Source of the DNA: Thermoplasmata archaeon M9B1D
GTDB taxonomy: Archaea; Thermoplasmatota; E2; DHVEG-1
NCBI GenBank assembly: GCA_002900535.1
Contig: MUGC01000051.1
Span: 1 to 7,609 of the forward strand
Length of the DNA stretch: 7,609 nucleotides
Direction of reading: 5' to 3'
Positions 5,646-7,609 of the stretch are shown in pieces. A model generated the notes under the pieces. The model was not told the origin of the DNA. It made no database searches and saw nothing but the letters and a program-made list of their open reading frames with translations. A program made the position numbers and the translations under genes. Position 1 is the stretch's first letter. Each line of letters starts with the position of its first letter.

Positions 5646-6248
5646 TTAATAAGGCTCAGTCCAAACTTCATAATAGCTTTGTGGGTGCTGACAAGCAGGG
5701 CAAACATCTGGCGCCTCTGGTCCTTCATGAACATATCCGCAGTTTCGACATTTCCATTTCATTGACTTGTCTTTTTTGAAAACTTTATCAGTTTTTACAT
5801 TTTCAAGAAGTTTTCTATAGCGTGTTTCATGATATGCTTCTACTTCTGCAATTTTTTTGAAGCTATGTGCAACCATTGGAAAGCCTTCTTTTTGAGCAGT
5901 TTCTGCAAAATCAGGATAAAGTGTTCCCCATTCCATTTTTTCTCCTTCTGCAGCAGCAAGTAAGTTTTCTGCGGTTGTGCCAATAACACCAGAAGGATAT
6001 GCTGCTGTTATCTCAACGTCACCGCCTTGAAGATGTTTAAAAAACACTTCGGCATGTTCTTTTTCATTGTCTGCTGTTTCTTGGAATATTGCAGCGATTT
6101 GTTCATATCCTTCTTTTTTTGCTTTGCTTGCAAAAAAAGTGTATCTGTTTCTTGCTTGTGACTCGCCTGCAAAAGCTGCAAGAAGATTTTTTTCGGTTTG
6201 TGTTCCTTTTATGATTTTCATATTTTTCACTTCCATTTGAGTTTCCAT
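5646..6248 (-). CDS. Rubrerythrin
   Basis: A classical rubrerythrin, a peroxidase with a diiron site in a four-helix bundle and a rubredoxin-type iron in the tail. Counting from the third methionine (ATG at 6221) it is 191 residues, the size of the Desulfovibrio protein, with ligands E20 (AFAGESQARNRY), E53-x2-H56 (DNEKEH), E94 and E97 (AEGEKMEW), E128-x2-H131 (EVEAYH) and the iron cysteines C158-x2-C161 and C174-x2-C177. Three in-frame ATGs are possible: 6248 with AGGAGAGG upstream (200 residues), 6236, and 6221 with GGAAGTGA and the family's usual MKxxKGTxTEKNLL-like start. I give the outermost; 6221 is nearly as likely. It would reduce the peroxide made by the superoxide reductase in the same operon. 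Confidence 0.97.
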   Translation of the reverse strand: METQMEVKNMKIIKGTQTEKNLLAAFAGESQARNRYTFFASKAKKEGYEQIAAIFQETADNEKEHAEVFFKHLQGGDVEITAAYPSGVIGTTAENLLAAAEGEKMEWGTLYPDFAETAQKEGFPMVAHSFKKIAEVEAYHETRYRKLLENVKTDKVFKKDKSMKWKCRNCGYVHEGPEAPDVCPACQHPQSYYEVWTEPY

Positions 6249-6265
6249 TTTATTTATCCTCTCCT

Positions 6266-6757
6266 TTATGGCCCTGCATGTACCATAGGCCAGTAAACAT
6301 CATCTTCTTCATATCTTTCCATACTATTTTTTTCCATTTCTAAAATTTTATAATGCCCAATTTCCATATCTGAAAAATACAACAATGTGTTGTTTATTTT
6401 GCTCCCTTGTTCGAATCGCTCTGCAAGGTTTTTGTAAAAATCACTTGCATTTTGCTCTGCATTCATTGCCTCTTTTAAAAGAACGCTGAGTGGAGTATCA
6501 TCTGTCATTTGAATTTCTGGAAGTGGAACTGGTGTCTTATCTGGAATCTTAAGTTCTTCTTCTGGAAAATGATTCTTGTAGATTTCTTCTATAAACTCTC
6601 TGTGTTTCTCTTCCTCCTTTGCTAAAAATTCAAGTTTATCCTGCAACAGTCCATTTTTCGTTTTCTTTACCATTTTAGAATATAATTTATTGCTTTCCTG
6701 CTCGCTTTTAATTGCAGCAAGAAGTAAATCCTCAAGTTCAAAATTATTCAAATCCAT
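6266..6757 (-). CDS. Ferritin-like / rubrerythrin-domain protein ending in VHAGP
   Basis: A 163-residue two-lobed four-helix protein of the rubrerythrin-related family. Likely metal ligands are E19 (IKSEQESNKLY), E49-x2-H52 (KEEEKHREF), E101 (NAEQNASDFY) and E132-x2-H135 (DMEIGHYKIL). A proline-rich linker (about 71-89, KTPVPLPEI) separates the two helix pairs. The end DVYWPMVHAGP resembles the HVGP-type ending of ferritin-like proteins in anaerobes. There is no rubredoxin domain. An AAAGGTGA site lies before the ATG at 6757, 12 bases after the PAS gene. It differs clearly from the other ferritin-like proteins in this window, so it is not a recent copy. The reaction is unknown; diiron peroxidase or oxygen-handling activity is inferred. 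Confidence 0.88.
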   Translation of the reverse strand: MDLNNFELEDLLLAAIKSEQESNKLYSKMVKKTKNGLLQDKLEFLAKEEEKHREFIEEIYKNHFPEEELKIPDKTPVPLPEIQMTDDTPLSVLLKEAMNAEQNASDFYKNLAERFEQGSKINNTLLYFSDMEIGHYKILEMEKNSMERYEEDDVYWPMVHAGP

Positions 6758-6769
6758 TTTTTCACCTTT

Positions 6770-7174
6770 TTAATCCAATAATCTTTTTTCTCCCTTTATC
6801 TTCTGAATATCTGTAATATCCATAGATGCCTCCAAACATCCTAGATATTTATCATCTTTATTTCTTAGAGCAAAATATCTGATTAATATTTTTCTTTTAT
6901 TCCCAGCTTCACCGATGGGAAGATCAATCCAGAACTCTGCGACATCTCTTTTTCCTTTTTTCATTTCTGAGATTATTTTTTCAACTTTATCGACACTTTT
7001 TGGTGGATGACATTGTCTTACATTTCGACCTATCGCTGCTTCTGGTCTTTTGAATATTCGAGTTTCGTGTTTATTCCATGCAAGTACTTCGTCATCTTCA
7101 TTTAGAACTGAAAACTCTAGTGGTAAAGTCTCAAGAATTGCTTCTAATTCTTCATTGTTTGGTTTTCCTATCAT
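6770..7174 (-). CDS. Stand-alone PAS domain protein (DUF438-associated PAS_10 type)
   Basis: A 134-residue protein that is all PAS domain. It carries the marks of the PAS found at the end of DUF438/hemerythrin proteins: LPLEFSVLNEDDEVLAWN (17-34), IGRNVRQCHPPKSVDKVEKI (48-67), GKRDVAEFWI, then RYFALRNKDDKYLGCLEASMDITDIQKIKGEKRLLD to the end. No kinase, DNA-binding, hemerythrin or other output domain is attached, and the start and stop leave no room for one. PAS domains bind ligands or cofactors such as haem or flavin, or mediate protein contacts; C55-H56 in the QCHPPKS motif is a possible ligand site, which is my inference. The AAGGAAAGA site before the ATG at 7174 supports the start. Placed among four ferritin-like genes, it may sense redox or iron state or act as a partner subunit. 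Confidence 0.88.
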   Translation of the reverse strand: MIGKPNNEELEAILETLPLEFSVLNEDDEVLAWNKHETRIFKRPEAAIGRNVRQCHPPKSVDKVEKIISEMKKGKRDVAEFWIDLPIGEAGNKRKILIRYFALRNKDDKYLGCLEASMDITDIQKIKGEKRLLD

Positions 7175-7189
7175 CTTAATCTTTCCTTT

Positions 7190-7609
7190 TTATTTTGTAT
7201 CTTCAGCATGCAAGTCTAGATGATCTGTTTCAATTTCTACAAGCGCACCAAAAAACTCTTTGATTCTTGGTTCTACTGCTTCATCTCTGAATTTTGAATA
7301 TGCTTTTATAGCTCGATCTTCTCTTTGATATCCTTCTTTGCTGTTTGCTTTGAAATCTGTATTACATGCTTGTTTTTCTAATTCAGGTCTGGATATTTTT
7401 AAAAACTTTGAAATCGCAGAGGCATGTTCACGTTCGACTTTCATAAGTGCCTTAAATTTAGCCAGACCATAATGATCACCTGCTTTTTCGGCAACACCTG
7501 TTGCACAGTCATAAAACGATGCGTTGTCCAGCTCGAGTTTTAATGCTTCTTCAAGGTTTTTCTTTGATATTACACCTAAATCAACATTAAATTCATTGGG
7601 GTTCCAGTC
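7190..7609 (-). CDS. Ferritin-like protein (N-terminus cut by window edge)
   Basis: The frame stays open from the TAA stop at 7190-7192 to the window edge, giving 139 residues, so the ATG at 7444 is not the start: it falls in the middle of a helix. The visible part contains a full four-helix pattern: LKLELDNASFYDCAT (helix one, with glutamate), KVEREHASAISKFL (E-x2-H), REDRAIKAYSKF and EIETDHLDLHAEDTK (E-x2-H at the end). These are diiron-type ligands of the rubrerythrin-related family. The segment before helix one, beginning DWNPNEFNVDLGV, is unlike a usual start and may belong to an N-terminal extension. No rubredoxin cysteines follow. Two cysteines are visible, one in helix one (YDCAT) and one in the middle linker (KQACNTDF). 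The PAS gene begins 15 bases after its stop. Confidence 0.85.
   Translation of the reverse strand, partial: DWNPNEFNVDLGVISKKNLEEALKLELDNASFYDCATGVAEKAGDHYGLAKFKALMKVEREHASAISKFLKISRPELEKQACNTDFKANSKEGYQREDRAIKAYSKFRDEAVEPRIKEFFGALVEIETDHLDLHAEDTK

Larger units (their letters stand above)
1..7609 (-). other. Single long operon of oxygen defence and Fe-S assembly genes
   Basis: All fifteen genes point the same way, with gaps of at most about 19 bases (802-820 is the largest) and overlaps at DsrE/IscS-like and ferritin-like/TusA. I see no internal promoter and no terminator in the gaps, which are filled by ribosome binding sites. The promoter must lie beyond the right edge and the transcript end beyond the left edge. 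Confidence 0.8.

Noticed and set aside
7190..7444. An 84-residue gene starting at the ATG at 7444
   Set aside because: The frame continues upstream to the window edge with ferritin-like helix sequence, so that methionine is internal and the gene is cut by the window.
1..7609. CRISPR arrays, tRNA or rRNA genes, insertion sequences, attachment sites
   Set aside because: No regularly spaced repeats, no cloverleaf-like or rRNA sequence, no transposase or integrase; the strand is filled by coding sequence.

Overview
The window is an AT-rich, gene-dense stretch in which all fifteen recognisable genes lie on the minus strand. They are packed head to tail: no gap between neighbours exceeds about 19 bases, several starts and stops overlap, and most genes have a clear ribosome binding site. 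It reads as part of one long operon entering at the right edge and leaving at the left edge, both end genes being cut. The gene content points to a strict anaerobe that must cope with oxygen: a superoxide reductase, a rubrerythrin plus three more ferritin-like proteins, a peroxiredoxin, ferredoxin-type electron carriers and no catalase or superoxide dismutase. The cysteine desulfurase-like protein belongs to the unusual type I know from the archaeon Archaeoglobus fulgidus. That suggests an archaeon or an anaerobic bacterium that shares genes with archaea; the sequence alone does not settle which.

In the direction of transcription (right to left): first come a ferritin-like protein cut by the right edge, a stand-alone PAS domain of the type otherwise fused to DUF438/hemerythrin proteins, a second ferritin-like protein, a classical rubrerythrin with a rubredoxin tail, and a third ferritin-like protein. 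Next is a sulfur block: TusA-like sulfur carrier, DsrE-like protein, NifS/IscS-like protein and IscU scaffold. Then follows a redox block: desulfoferrodoxin (superoxide reductase), AhpD-like protein, a two-cluster ferredoxin with a large C-terminal domain, peroxiredoxin, a thioredoxin-like protein and the N-terminal part of a nitroreductase.

The most interesting point is in the sulfur block. The IscS-like protein keeps the catalytic cysteine (C328) and most of the fold signatures, but the lysine that forms the Schiff base with pyridoxal phosphate is aspartate (D206), the histidine before it is asparagine (N205), and the glutamine that contacts the cofactor is alanine (A183). It therefore should not act as a normal cysteine desulfurase. 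With TusA and DsrE directly upstream and IscU directly downstream, a sulfur relay that feeds Fe-S cluster assembly from persulfide or sulfide rather than cysteine is a testable idea. This would fit an operon that both scavenges reactive oxygen and repairs or rebuilds iron-sulfur and non-haem iron proteins.

Two starts in this block are also odd. TusA has no usable ATG, GTG or TTG upstream of its conserved first strand and may begin at a CTG overlapping the previous stop codon. IscU lies in the same frame as IscS, one codon after its stop, with its only GTG sitting inside the ribosome binding site. There is no gene-free stretch over 300 bases, and I see no RNA genes, mobile elements, CRISPR arrays, promoters or convincing terminators.
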